NCBI GenBank assembly: GCA_903855995.1
Contig: CAIOAN010000012.1
Span: forward strand, 186,001-250,000
DNA length: 64,000 nt
Direction of reading: 5' to 3'
Source: an uncultured Opitutia bacterium
GTDB taxonomy: Bacteria > Verrucomicrobiota > Verrucomicrobiia > Opitutales > UBA953
The notes under the pieces were generated by a model that did not search any database, had not been told where the DNA came from, and saw nothing but the letters and a program-made list of their open reading frames with translations. Positions 56,553 through 64,000 of this stretch are shown here, piece after piece (the first letter of the stretch is position 1; each line of letters begins with the position of its first letter). The position numbers were made by a program, and so were the translations under genes.

Positions 56553-56591
56553 TCTCTGGTCAACCGAGCCTCTGGGCCTCGGGGCCTCTAG
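56553..56591 (-). repeat. Octamer core element at the 3' end of the sugar transferase gene
   Basis: On the minus strand the words GAGGCCCC, GAGGCCCA, GAGGCTCG and GTTGACCA follow each other in 8-nt register, starting from the TAG stop codon of the sugar transferase (CTAGAGG). Confidence 0.8.
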
Positions 56592-57187
56592 TTTTTATGA
56601 CTTCCGCTAAACTCTTCCATCGTCTTCCCTTCCCCCGCGTTAATGCCCGTGCGGGCGAAGACCTTGAAGAAGGTCATGACGACGATCTTCATGTCCAAAA
56701 GGAAGGACCGGTGATCGACATACCACACATCGAGCGCGAACTTCTCCTCCCAGCTGAGCAGGTTGCGGCCGTTGACCTGCGCCCAGCCGGTGACGCCGGG
56801 CTTCACTTCCATCCGGCGCGCCTGGAATGGGTTGTAGCGAGGGATATACCGCATGAGCAGCGGACGCGGGCCGACGACGCTCATGTCGCCGATGAGCACG
56901 TTCCACATTTCGGGAAACTCATCGAGCGTGCTGGCGCGTAGGAATTTCCCAAAAGCGGTCAGGCGCGCCTCATCCGGCAACAGTTCGCCCTCCGGGCCGC
57001 GGTCATCGGTCATGGTGCGGAACTTGACCATGCGGAACGGGCGCCCGAGGTATCCCGGCCGCTCCTGGATGAAAAGGACGGGGGAGCCGAGTTTCAGTCG
57101 AACGAGGATCGCGACGAGCAGCAGCAACGGCGCAAAGACGATGAGCCAGCCGAGCGAGAAGCCGATATCGAAGAGACGCTTGAGCAT
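56588..57187 (-). CDS. Initiating sugar-phosphate transferase (polyprenyl-phosphate type)
   Basis: 199 residues, the compact single-domain form. One N-terminal helix (IGFSLGWLIVFAPLLLLVAILV) precedes the conserved PVLFIQERPGYLGRPFRMVKFRTM, the DEFPEMWNVLIGDMSVVGPRPLLM catalytic stretch and VKPGVTGWAQVNGRN. It moves a sugar-1-phosphate from an NDP-sugar to undecaprenyl phosphate, the first step of O-unit or exopolysaccharide assembly. It abuts the DUF4838 gene upstream. The final TAG is the first base set of an octamer element. Confidence 0.92.
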   Translation of the reverse strand: MLKRLFDIGFSLGWLIVFAPLLLLVAILVRLKLGSPVLFIQERPGYLGRPFRMVKFRTMTDDRGPEGELLPDEARLTAFGKFLRASTLDEFPEMWNVLIGDMSVVGPRPLLMRYIPRYNPFQARRMEVKPGVTGWAQVNGRNLLSWEEKFALDVWYVDHRSFLLDMKIVVMTFFKVFARTGINAGEGKTMEEFSGSHKN

Positions 57188-59389
57188 TTAGCGGTGAGCC
57201 GGGGTGATCCGCTGGGCGGAGACCTCTTGGATGAACGCTTCACGTGTGAAAGCAATTTCGTACTCCGCACGGGTGGCGTCGACCGGTACGGCCACCGTCA
57301 GCGTGCCGCCGCCCGCAAGGCAGTTGATCGCGGCCGTCTGTGTCTTGCCCGCGCCCAAGAACCGCAGGGTGAGCTGCGTGACAGCCTCCGCGTCGGCCAC
57401 CGGCCGCCCCGTGAGAGTGACCCGCAGAAGTTGGCCCGCGTCGAGGAGTCCTTTGATCGGGAACGGCCCAAGCCGGCCAGCGGGTGCCACCAGATGCAGG
57501 CCGCTGCTCTGCCATGTGATCAGCGGGTGACGCGAGGGCGCGAGGTCGATGAGCGGTTCGACCAACGCGCGGTCTGGGCCCAAAGACACCCCGCCGGCGT
57601 CGGTCGCTTCGGAGCCCCAGGGTTTCGCCAAGCCGGCAGCGGCCACAAAGCCGGACCATCTCACCGGGACGCCCGAAGTGCCCCAGCGATGATTAAAGAG
57701 CTGCTCGCGACGGAGATAATCGGACTCGATGGAGCGCATGTCGCCCGCCTCCGCCAGGCGTGCGGCCACCGTGGATCGGTAGGCACAGTAAAGCGACCAA
57801 GCTTGGGCGAATTGATGCAGGCGTGCCCGCTGTCGCTCGTGCGGGCCGGCGGCATTGCCCGCGAGACGATCGAGTTCCGCTTGCGCCGTCTGTAAATCGA
57901 TCTCGATACGTTGCCGTTCCGCCTCATTGAGCACGAAGACCCCGCGCTCATCCTGGAAGTGTCGCAGGAACTGATCTTTCCCGCCTTTCTGCGCATCGCG
58001 CGTCCAGGCGACGCCGACCGTATTAAAGATAGCGCGCATCGACCCCGCGGCGGGGCCGTAGGCGGCGGCAAACCAGCGGCGGAGGAGTTCTTCCGGATCG
58101 CGATCGGGGTCTTCGAGCAGCTTCGCCGTCAACCAGACCTTCGGCGCATCAAACGCCCACAAGGGTTGCAACTCCGCATACCAACCTTGTGCCCCCGCCC
58201 CGTGCGTGGCGCGGATGGCGGCGGTAAGCGGTCCGAAATTCACCCGCGGGCAGGCGACCGGCGCGCCGTAGGCATAATCATAAACACCGACGCGGCGGGC
58301 GCCCGATTGCGCCCAGGCGGCCACGTTGGCCCGGTCTTGGGTGGCGAAGGCGGGATCGCCGTAACCGAGCCGATCAGCGCAGACCCAGGGGAAGATGGCC
58401 GGATGCACGCGCACCGACGGTGCGCGCAAGGTCTGCATATAGGCCAGCGTGCCGATGGCATGATGTTCGCCGGCCAGATCGCCCGTCGGCTGCCAGAAGG
58501 AAGCCGCTACCTTGTTCAGAAAGCCGATCAGGTAATCCGTGCGGACCGGGCGATCACGATACCATCCTTCGGAGGCGACGGAGTCATCGAATTTTACCGA
58601 GTCGTTGACGCCGAAAGGAGCCGAGAACGCCTCCGGGTGGTCATAGAAAAAACTGCGGACGTAGTGGGCGCCCATCTCAGGGGCCTTGGGGTGCGCCAGG
58701 TTCGGGTTCGGCTCATACGCGCCGAGTAACGGTTCGTGGAGTTGCCCGCCGACGCGCGGGAAGAGCGTCGGGTCTTCCTGCCATTCTTTTTTCCCAAAGG
58801 CCGCATTCATCGCATGGGAGAAGGCCGGCGCGTGGCCGAGGCCGATGGAAAAAGCCCAGTCGGCCGAGACTTCATTCAGGCCGCTGAACTCGCGCCAACG
58901 AAACGCCGGCGAGAAATCATCGTGCGCGGGCGTGCCGACCTGCGTCAGCTTCGTCCATTCCGCGCCCTGCGGGCCAGGCTGGACGAAGAAAATCCCCAGC
59001 TGCTGTTCACAGAAGCGGCCGACGGCGATGCGCGTGGCCACCGGATTATTACCGAGCAGAAAAACGGCCGAGCCCACCACGCGGCGGACGGCGACGTCGC
59101 CCTCGACCGCTGGGGCAGCCACGCCGGCGAGGCGAGCGGCTTCCGTCTGGCCGACAAAGAGGGCGAGCGTCGGCGCGGCGCGGCCGGGAGTTTCGGAAAG
59201 TACCTCGGGCCGCTGGCCTGTCACCCGTTCGCACCATTCCGCCAAGGACTGGGCCGCATACCATTCATCGGGCTCAGGTTTTGCCGGCAGGATAATCGAA
59301 GCGTGCCAATGCCCCGCGTCGAATAGCCGTTCCGCCGCCGGCAAAGTGGCGGCGAGCGCGACCAGCAGAACTATCCATATCCGGGGCAT
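57188..59389 (-). CDS. Secreted DUF4838-domain protein
   Basis: 733 residues from ATG 59389; the frame is open for 44 more codons into repeat DNA, but the chosen start gives a clean signal peptide (RIWIVLLVALAATLPAAE). The N-terminal part (ASIILPAKPEPDEWYAAQSLAEWCERVTGQRP) is the alpha/beta accessory fold common ahead of DUF4838, as in glucuronidase-like proteins. The core, with GLGHAPAFSHAMN, RVHPAIFPWVCADRLGYGD and WYAELQPLWAFDAPKVWLTAKLLEDPDRDPEELLRRWF, matches DUF4838. A C-terminal beta domain follows. Probably a glycoside hydrolase acting outside the cytoplasm; no substrate is known. It abuts the sugar transferase. Confidence 0.8.
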   Translation of the reverse strand: MPRIWIVLLVALAATLPAAERLFDAGHWHASIILPAKPEPDEWYAAQSLAEWCERVTGQRPEVLSETPGRAAPTLALFVGQTEAARLAGVAAPAVEGDVAVRRVVGSAVFLLGNNPVATRIAVGRFCEQQLGIFFVQPGPQGAEWTKLTQVGTPAHDDFSPAFRWREFSGLNEVSADWAFSIGLGHAPAFSHAMNAAFGKKEWQEDPTLFPRVGGQLHEPLLGAYEPNPNLAHPKAPEMGAHYVRSFFYDHPEAFSAPFGVNDSVKFDDSVASEGWYRDRPVRTDYLIGFLNKVAASFWQPTGDLAGEHHAIGTLAYMQTLRAPSVRVHPAIFPWVCADRLGYGDPAFATQDRANVAAWAQSGARRVGVYDYAYGAPVACPRVNFGPLTAAIRATHGAGAQGWYAELQPLWAFDAPKVWLTAKLLEDPDRDPEELLRRWFAAAYGPAAGSMRAIFNTVGVAWTRDAQKGGKDQFLRHFQDERGVFVLNEAERQRIEIDLQTAQAELDRLAGNAAGPHERQRARLHQFAQAWSLYCAYRSTVAARLAEAGDMRSIESDYLRREQLFNHRWGTSGVPVRWSGFVAAAGLAKPWGSEATDAGGVSLGPDRALVEPLIDLAPSRHPLITWQSSGLHLVAPAGRLGPFPIKGLLDAGQLLRVTLTGRPVADAEAVTQLTLRFLGAGKTQTAAINCLAGGGTLTVAVPVDATRAEYEIAFTREAFIQEVSAQRITPAHR

Positions 59390-59423
59390 GAGGTGAGTTA
59401 GGGGGTAAGGGGCTGCGGGGGCA

Positions 59424-59790
59424 AGATGAGTTGAACCGTTGATCAGTGGGCAGATTGGCAACGGATGCATCATGAGAGGCTCGGAGGCCCAGAGGCTCGG
59501 TTGACCAGAGAGAGCCAACACTAGTTGACCGGTTGATCAGAGGCCGAAACATCAAAGGGAAACCGGAGATCGGAGAGAGATAGCGTTAGTTGAACCGTTG
59601 ATCAGTGGGCCCGTGGGCCAGATCGAGACAGTATGAGAGGCTCGGAGGCCCAGAGGCTCAGTTGATCAGAGAGAGCCAACACTAGTTGGCCGGTTGATCA
59701 GCTGGCCGAAACATCAAAGGGAAACCGGAGATCGGAGAGATAGCGTTAGTTGACCGGTTGATCAGTGGGCCCGTGGGCCAGAGGAGAGGC
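59424..59790. repeat. Tandem ~160-bp repeat with octamer cores and GTTGACCN/GTTGATCA words
   Basis: Two units with a period of 160-161 bp: octamer cores at 59474-59510 and 59635-59671, each followed by AGAGCCAACACTAGTTG and by AACATCAAAGGGAAACCGGAG. Between them are five copies of a paired word (GTTGACCG or GTTGAACC or GTTGGCCG, then GTTGATCA) at about 59429, 59523, 59588, 59683 and 59748. The whole gap 59390-59940 contains no gene; the part after 59800 holds the presumptive promoter of the methyltransferase. Confidence 0.85.
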
Positions 59791-59940
59791 AACCGAAGGG
59801 GAGCCGGGAACCGGATGATTGCTTTGGGCAGGGGCGCGACTGCCTTCGATACCGCGATACCACACAATCGTGACCCGACGCAGCCGCCTTTTTGCTAACA
59901 TTCGGGGGGAGCGCTCGCACATTAGCCCCACCCCGCAGCC

Positions 59941-60753
59941 ATGACTGAATTGAACGATGTTCGCGACTTCTGGAATCGTAGCAGCTGCGGCGAAGTCTAC
60001 GCCGGTCAGGGCACCGACCAAGAGCGCTACGCCCAGGTCAGCAAGCTGCGTTACGAACTAGAGCCCTACCTTTGTCCCTTTGCGCGTTTCGAAGAAGCCC
60101 AGGATAAAGACGTGCTCGAGATTGGCGTCGGCATGGGCTCTGACCACCAGAAGCTCGCCGAAGCCGGCCCGCGCAGCCTGCGCGGCCTCGACCTCACCGA
60201 TCGCGCACTCGAGCATACCCGCCAGCGCTTCCAGGCCTTCGGGTTGCATAGCGAACTGGCCGCCGGCAACGCGGAGAAACTCACCTTCGCGGATAACTCC
60301 TTCGACTTCGTCTATAGCTGGGGCGTCATCCAACACTCCCCGGACACGCCGCAGGCGGCCCTGGAAATCCTCCGTGTGCTCCGCCCCGGCGGCGTGGCCC
60401 GCGTGATGATCTATCATCGCCGCTCGCCGGTCGGCTGGATGCTCTGGACGCGTTACGCCCTGCTGCGGGGCCGGCCCTGGATCGGGCTCGATGAGATCTA
60501 CGCCCGCTACCTCGAATCGCCTGGCACCAAGGCCTACAGCGCCGCGGAAGCCCGGGCGCTCTTCGCCGGTGCGGCCAGCGTGCGGACCATCGTCACGCCC
60601 TGCCTCGGCGACCTGCTTGAAGGTGAAGTCGGCCAGCGCCACCGCGGCCTCCTCCTCACCGTCGCCAAGGCCCTGTGGCCGCGCTGGCTAATCAAGGCCG
60701 TCGCGCGGCACATCGATTTAGGCCTCGGGCTCATGATCGAGATCCGCAAGTAA
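59941..60753 (+). CDS. Class I SAM-dependent methyltransferase
   Basis: 270 residues. Motif I is VLEIGVGMGSDHQKLAEAG, motif II/III FADNSFDFVYSWGVIQHSPDTPQA, and motif IV LRVLRPGGVARVMIYHRRS, the order found in UbiE/type-11 methyltransferases. The C-terminal part is helical and long. The substrate is unknown; its place in the polysaccharide region suggests a sugar or lipid-linked acceptor. The preceding gap is filled by octamer repeats; no Shine-Dalgarno is present (CCCCGCAGCC). Confidence 0.85.
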   Translation: MTELNDVRDFWNRSSCGEVYAGQGTDQERYAQVSKLRYELEPYLCPFARFEEAQDKDVLEIGVGMGSDHQKLAEAGPRSLRGLDLTDRALEHTRQRFQAFGLHSELAAGNAEKLTFADNSFDFVYSWGVIQHSPDTPQAALEILRVLRPGGVARVMIYHRRSPVGWMLWTRYALLRGRPWIGLDEIYARYLESPGTKAYSAAEARALFAGAASVRTIVTPCLGDLLEGEVGQRHRGLLLTVAKALWPRWLIKAVARHIDLGLGLMIEIRK

Positions 60754-60773
60754 GCGCCGACCCATCCGGGCAC

Positions 60774-60799
60774 AAAAAAGCCGCGCATCATGCGCAGCT
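60774..60799 (-). terminator. Intrinsic terminator for the minus-strand glycan operon
   Basis: On the minus strand a 9-bp stem (60799-60791 with 60787-60779, one G-T pair), loop TGA, followed by TTTTT. It lies 27 bp after the stop of the broken methyltransferase gene. Confidence 0.7.
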
Positions 60800-60825
60800 A
60801 AGAAAGACGGAGGCGGGAGAAGAAG

Positions 60826-61434
60826 TTATTCGGCCAAGACGAGCAGACTATATCCGCCGAACCAGCGGGCAGACAATTTCTTTGAAAATAGCCCGACTAA
60901 AGAGCGGGGCAGATTGGCCAGCGTCCGGCGAAAACTAGGGTGTAGCTGCGCTAAAGCTACGCCTCCATCCGTATACATATAATCGATGACCTTATGCCCG
61001 GTGTCCGTGAGCGTATCCAATGCCGACTCTGCGGAAAAATAATGCAGGTGTCCCACAGTCCGTCGACCGACGACGAAGCGAGCACGCAGTACGGAGGATA
61101 CGTGGATATCGAGCGGAATATGATAGACCTTATAGCGGGCCTTGGCGCGACACCGGGCGGTGAACCCGAGATAATCTGGAATATGCTCGATGACATCGAT
61201 GACGAGTAGCAGGTCGTTCTGTTCAGGACTCTGCAGGAGATCCTCGCAGAAATAGTCGAGCCCAGGCCGTCGATGCTTGGCGGCTAGCTCAATGGCATCG
61301 GGCGAGATATCGTAGCCCTTGAATTCAGCGGATGAGCCCATCTGGTCCGCCAGCGCCTTGATGACACCGCCGGCGCCGCAGCCGATCTCCGCGACCTTCT
61401 TGGCCGCAAGTCGATTGCGGGTGAGAAGCGCCAT
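60826..61434 (-). CDS. SAM-dependent methyltransferase, frame interrupted upstream by TAG
   Basis: The open frame encodes 202 residues from ATG 61434, with motif I AEIGCGAGGVIKALAD, then FKGYDISPDAIELAAKH and LLLVIDVIEHIPDYLGF. The family normally begins earlier. In the same frame upstream, bases 61521-61435 read MDNIYTNQ, then TAG, then YLKANPSWHDEDSPWKASQV, an N-terminus typical of these enzymes. The gene is therefore either a pseudogene, translated from an internal start (losing the N-terminal part), or a read-through case. It follows the GT4 gene on the same strand. Confidence 0.75.
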   Translation of the reverse strand: MALLTRNRLAAKKVAEIGCGAGGVIKALADQMGSSAEFKGYDISPDAIELAAKHRRPGLDYFCEDLLQSPEQNDLLLVIDVIEHIPDYLGFTARCRAKARYKVYHIPLDIHVSSVLRARFVVGRRTVGHLHYFSAESALDTLTDTGHKVIDYMYTDGGVALAQLHPSFRRTLANLPRSLVGLFSKKLSARWFGGYSLLVLAE

Positions 61435-61494
61435 GACCTGGCTCGCCTTCCAAGGCGAGTCCTCGTCATGCCAGGACGGATTTGCCTTCAGGTA

Positions 61495-61497
61495 CTA
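61495..61497 (-). other. In-frame amber codon in the methyltransferase gene
   Basis: TAG at codon 9 of the frame starting with ATG 61521. The residues on both sides (NIYTNQ before, YLKANPSWH after) belong to one family N-terminus, so a single nonsense change is the simplest reading; a sequencing error is possible. Confidence 0.75.
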
Positions 61498-61611
61498 CTG
61501 ATTGGTGTAGATATTGTCCATAATTTGTCGTCTATATCGGCGGTGCCGCCACACTCTGAAAGCAGGAGTCGGAGCTGAGCGTGCTCCCCACGTGATTGGG
61601 CAGGAAATGCT

Positions 61612-62748
61612 TCATGGGGAGGGGGTGTCGAACCAAGGCGCGGTCGGTCGCACACCTTCGCCCAGGAAGGCGTGGCGGAAAACATCGACGAGATGCGCGC
61701 CGACCGCGGCAGGGGAGATTCTGGACGCAAAGGCCTTGGCCCGGAGTTTCTCATCCGCGATCAAAGCTGGAGAGTCCATCCGACGGGCCAGTTGCGCCGA
61801 CAGTTGAGCGAGCTGGCCGGAGGCGAATACCTCGCCCGCCCGGCTCGCGGCGATGAGATCGCGGGAACCGGCGGCATCGCTGACCAGTACGGGGATGCCT
61901 GCACGCAGCGCCTCGCTCGTCGCCATTCCCCAGCCGTCATAGCGACTAGGCACCACGCAAAGATCAGCGGCAGCCAAAGCAGGGACGACTTGGTCGGAGG
62001 GAATTACGCCACGAAAGCGAACCTGTGCAGCCAATCCTAGGCGTTCGGCTGATGCACGTACGTTCGCCTGCGACGGTCCATCACCATAGACATCCAGCGT
62101 CCACGCCCGTCCTGCGAGCGGAGCCAAGGCCCCTAGTAGGATATCCAAGCCTTTATAGGGCGCGAGCCGGCCGACGAAAATGATGCGCAAAGCCCCTGAG
62201 GGTGAGGCTGCGACGGCGGGTGCGGGCGCGTCGCACTGATAAAGATACGGGAAAATCTGGGTCTTGGCGAACCCGATGGAATGATAGAAGTTTTCCGCCA
62301 GAGAACTGATCGCCATGACGGCGCCGATCTGACGACGGACGGGATAGTAATAACCGAGCGCCTTCAAGGCGTTCGGGATGCGCAACCAAGGCGACTTCAT
62401 GGCGGTCTCGACAATCAGCCCCGCCTTGGGGTGCGCCTGCTTCAGAATGATCCGCGCCGCGCGGGTCACCGGCGGGTAGGAGCCTAAGCCGGAGAACAGA
62501 TGGATCGCGTCGAGGTTGGCTGCGGCCAACGTATCCACGTTGGGCCGCCACCCGACGGCCGGCAAGAAGTGATCGCGCAAATGAGACCGAGCGGGCGACC
62601 TCCAGCCATCGCGCAGGCGATCCGCATACATATCCTCCACCCAGACGCCGGTCACGGGGGCGCCCCACTCTGCGGCGAAAGCATCGAGCGCGCCCACCTG
62701 ATGGTGGGCTGGCATGTTCTGCCAGAAGAAGACAGGGGGCCTATCCAT
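61612..62748 (-). CDS. GT4-family glycosyltransferase
   Basis: 378 residues with a GT-B fold. The C-terminal half has the GT4 signatures IIFVGRLAPYKGLDILLGAL, WTLDVYGDGPSQANVRASAERLG, VRFRGVIPSDQVVPALAAADLCVVPSRYDGWGMATSEALRAGIPVLVSD, which includes the E-x7-E retaining motif in degenerate form. It transfers a sugar from an NDP donor in glycan assembly. It overlaps the upstream GT2 gene by 8 bp, and the following broken methyltransferase frame lies 90 bp downstream. Confidence 0.9.
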   Translation of the reverse strand: MDRPPVFFWQNMPAHHQVGALDAFAAEWGAPVTGVWVEDMYADRLRDGWRSPARSHLRDHFLPAVGWRPNVDTLAAANLDAIHLFSGLGSYPPVTRAARIILKQAHPKAGLIVETAMKSPWLRIPNALKALGYYYPVRRQIGAVMAISSLAENFYHSIGFAKTQIFPYLYQCDAPAPAVAASPSGALRIIFVGRLAPYKGLDILLGALAPLAGRAWTLDVYGDGPSQANVRASAERLGLAAQVRFRGVIPSDQVVPALAAADLCVVPSRYDGWGMATSEALRAGIPVLVSDAAGSRDLIAASRAGEVFASGQLAQLSAQLARRMDSPALIADEKLRAKAFASRISPAAVGAHLVDVFRHAFLGEGVRPTAPWFDTPSP

Positions 62749-63763
62749 GACGCATCGAGCGCTTGCGTTCGCTTAGCCGGATACGCGCCTTGAGCACCGG
62801 ACCATAAAGTGAAGGAAAGATAAACAAGGTGAGTAGTTTTACCGCCTTGGCCGTACCGACTCGGCGCAGCAACCATGCGCACAGGACTTGACCGGCCCGG
62901 ACGAGCAGTGAACGCGTCTGCAGCAACCGCTGCTCCAGCGCAGAATAATCCGTCTCCCGGCGTAGATATTCATCCAGCTCAACCGGCAAGTTACGTCCAT
63001 CGGCCCGGGCTTTGGCGATGTCGGCGGACAACTGCGCGCAGAACGCCGCCCGATCGTCGGCGAATCTTAGATTGCGCTGGACCATGTCCGCCGAGGTCTG
63101 CGCCTGCGAGGGGCTGTGCAGATTACCGTCGTGCGTCCGATAGCGGACCAGCTTGCTGGACAGGAAGCGGCCTTCGCCCAGCATGAGTCCGCGGATGGGC
63201 AGAATGACGTCTTCCCTTAGGATTCGGGGCGGAAGCTCGGCGAACGCCCGGAAGACATCCGCCCGGTAGGCGCATGAGGCCCCGATGATGGGGACATCCG
63301 TGCCTAGCATCATACCTAGCATAGAGAGCGCGGTATCCTCATGGCATTCCCCCTGACGCCCTTCGACCGGATTTCCTACCGCGTCGATGACGCTCACGGC
63401 GGTGTGGGCAAATGCGATGCGCGCATCGGCGAACAATTGCATCGTGCGCGCGACCCGTTCGGGCTCGGAGACATCATCCCCGGCGCCAAAGATGATGACG
63501 CGCCCCGAAGCGCGGCGCGTGGCGGCGTTGATAACCCCCGGGATACCCTGGTTCTGCGCATGATTGATGCGGATGACGGAAATATCTGAAGGGAAATCGC
63601 GGAGGGCCTCCTCGATCTGCTCACGCGTGCGATCCGGCGAGGCATCGTCGGTGAGAATGAGTTCCAGCGGGCGATACGTCTGCCGCGCCACGCCGCGGAT
63701 GGCCTCCGCTACGAATGCCTCGTGTCGGTAGGCGAACAACGCGTAGGTGGCCAGTTCGGGCAT
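62741..63763 (-). CDS. GT2-family glycosyltransferase
   Basis: 340 residues. GT-A core: YALFAYRHEAFVAEAIRGVARQTYRPLELILTDDASPDRT at the N-terminus, then VIIFGAGDDVSEPERV, where GDD is the metal site, and CAYRADVFRAF. A hydrophobic stretch near the C-terminus (LLTLFIFPSLYGPVL) may touch the membrane. Its ATG shares one base with the upstream aminotransferase stop (TGATG), so the genes are translationally coupled. Confidence 0.88.
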   Translation of the reverse strand: MPELATYALFAYRHEAFVAEAIRGVARQTYRPLELILTDDASPDRTREQIEEALRDFPSDISVIRINHAQNQGIPGVINAATRRASGRVIIFGAGDDVSEPERVARTMQLFADARIAFAHTAVSVIDAVGNPVEGRQGECHEDTALSMLGMMLGTDVPIIGASCAYRADVFRAFAELPPRILREDVILPIRGLMLGEGRFLSSKLVRYRTHDGNLHSPSQAQTSADMVQRNLRFADDRAAFCAQLSADIAKARADGRNLPVELDEYLRRETDYSALEQRLLQTRSLLVRAGQVLCAWLLRRVGTAKAVKLLTLFIFPSLYGPVLKARIRLSERKRSMRHG

Positions 63764-64000
63764 CAGGCTTGAAATGAATTGATTGCGCCGATGACTCGCT
63801 CGGCCTGGTCGTCGCTCATCACGGGGCTGAGGGGGAGCGACACCACCTCGCGATGGATGGCCTCGGTCAGCGGGAAGTTCAGGTGACCCAGTTCGCGCGC
63901 ATAAGCGGCCTGCTTGTGGGGAGGAATCGGGTAATGCACCTGGGTCTGCACGCCCGCGGCCGCCAATTGGGCCTGGAAGGCTTCGCGATCAGGAACACGC
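63763..64000 (-). CDS. DegT/DnrJ/EryC1-type sugar aminotransferase, C-terminal part (runs off the window)
   Basis: The frame enters from the right edge (reading RVPDREAFQAQL) and ends QAERVIGAINSFQA. The segment QLAAAGVQTQVHYPIPPHKQAAYA followed by FPLTEAIHREVVSLPLSPVMSDDQAERVI is the highly conserved end of the DegT/DnrJ/EryC1/StrS PLP family, which adds amino groups to NDP-keto-sugars. Its lysine domain lies outside the window. It implies an amino-deoxy sugar in the surface glycan. Confidence 0.9.
   Translation of the reverse strand, partial: RVPDREAFQAQLAAAGVQTQVHYPIPPHKQAAYARELGHLNFPLTEAIHREVVSLPLSPVMSDDQAERVIGAINSFQA

Noticed and set aside
55645-59790. Insertion sequence or transposon
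   Set aside because: No transposase gene, terminal inverted repeat pair or target-site duplication could be identified around the octamer elements.

Overview
The window is about 64 kb of GC-rich bacterial chromosome. It carries ordinary housekeeping genes in the first ~46 kb and a surface-polysaccharide region in the last ~18 kb. The gene set suggests a Verrucomicrobiota bacterium, probably Opitutae/Opitutales. The reasons are a b558-type sdhCAB operon, a caa3-type oxidase with a subunit II-cytochrome c fusion, a complete Bat (aerotolerance-type) operon, the start of a secreted dehydrogenase of a type frequent in the PVC group, a DUF4838 protein, a GH20-type hexosaminidase, and almost no Shine-Dalgarno sequences. 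The taxonomy is inference; no database was consulted.

Layout. 0-5.4 kb: a partial secreted dehydrogenase (minus), then GH20 hydrolase, CotH, VTC and DUF4956 genes (plus). 5.6-9.0 kb: sdhCAB (minus). 9.3-20.1 kb: pyrG, then an eight-gene Bat block (MoxR, DUF58, a small membrane protein, two VWA proteins, TPR protein, BatD, BatE-like) and an LptF/LptG permease (plus). 20.1-25.3 kb: ctaG and coxBACD (minus). 25.6-31.9 kb: folP, tRNA-Thr (minus), a PEGA/Ala-rich helical lipoprotein, gcvT, gcvH, thiH, rsmE. 31.9-46.2 kb: a membrane protein and PatB/MalY enzyme, ogt, comF, an RluA-type synthase, folC, accD, an M20 peptidase, tyrS, an SRPBCC membrane protein and dnaE. 46.2-64 kb: glycosyltransferases (GT10, GT25, GT2, GT4, STELLO/DUF288-like), FkbM and other methyltransferases, a Gfo/Idh/MocA oxidoreductase, a priming sugar transferase, a DUF4838 protein, and a DegT-type aminotransferase cut by the window end. 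This last region probably makes a decorated surface glycan. It is visibly rearranged: it holds a truncated duplicate of the oxidoreductase gene, a frameshifted and truncated FkbM gene, a methyltransferase frame broken by an amber codon, and a low-GC patch.

The most unusual signal is a family of dispersed intergenic elements built from 8-nt words. The core is three GAGGCYCN octamers followed by one GTTGACCA octamer. Ten copies lie at five loci, in both orientations, some with permuted word order. They are accompanied by pure GTTGACCN octamer arrays and by larger tandem units of 177 bp and about 160 bp. In three genes the stop codon lies in or at the edge of an element, and a four-helix-bundle (S23-type) gene is flanked by elements on both sides. 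I do not recognise this family. Whether it is mobile, regulatory or a slippage product cannot be decided from the window.
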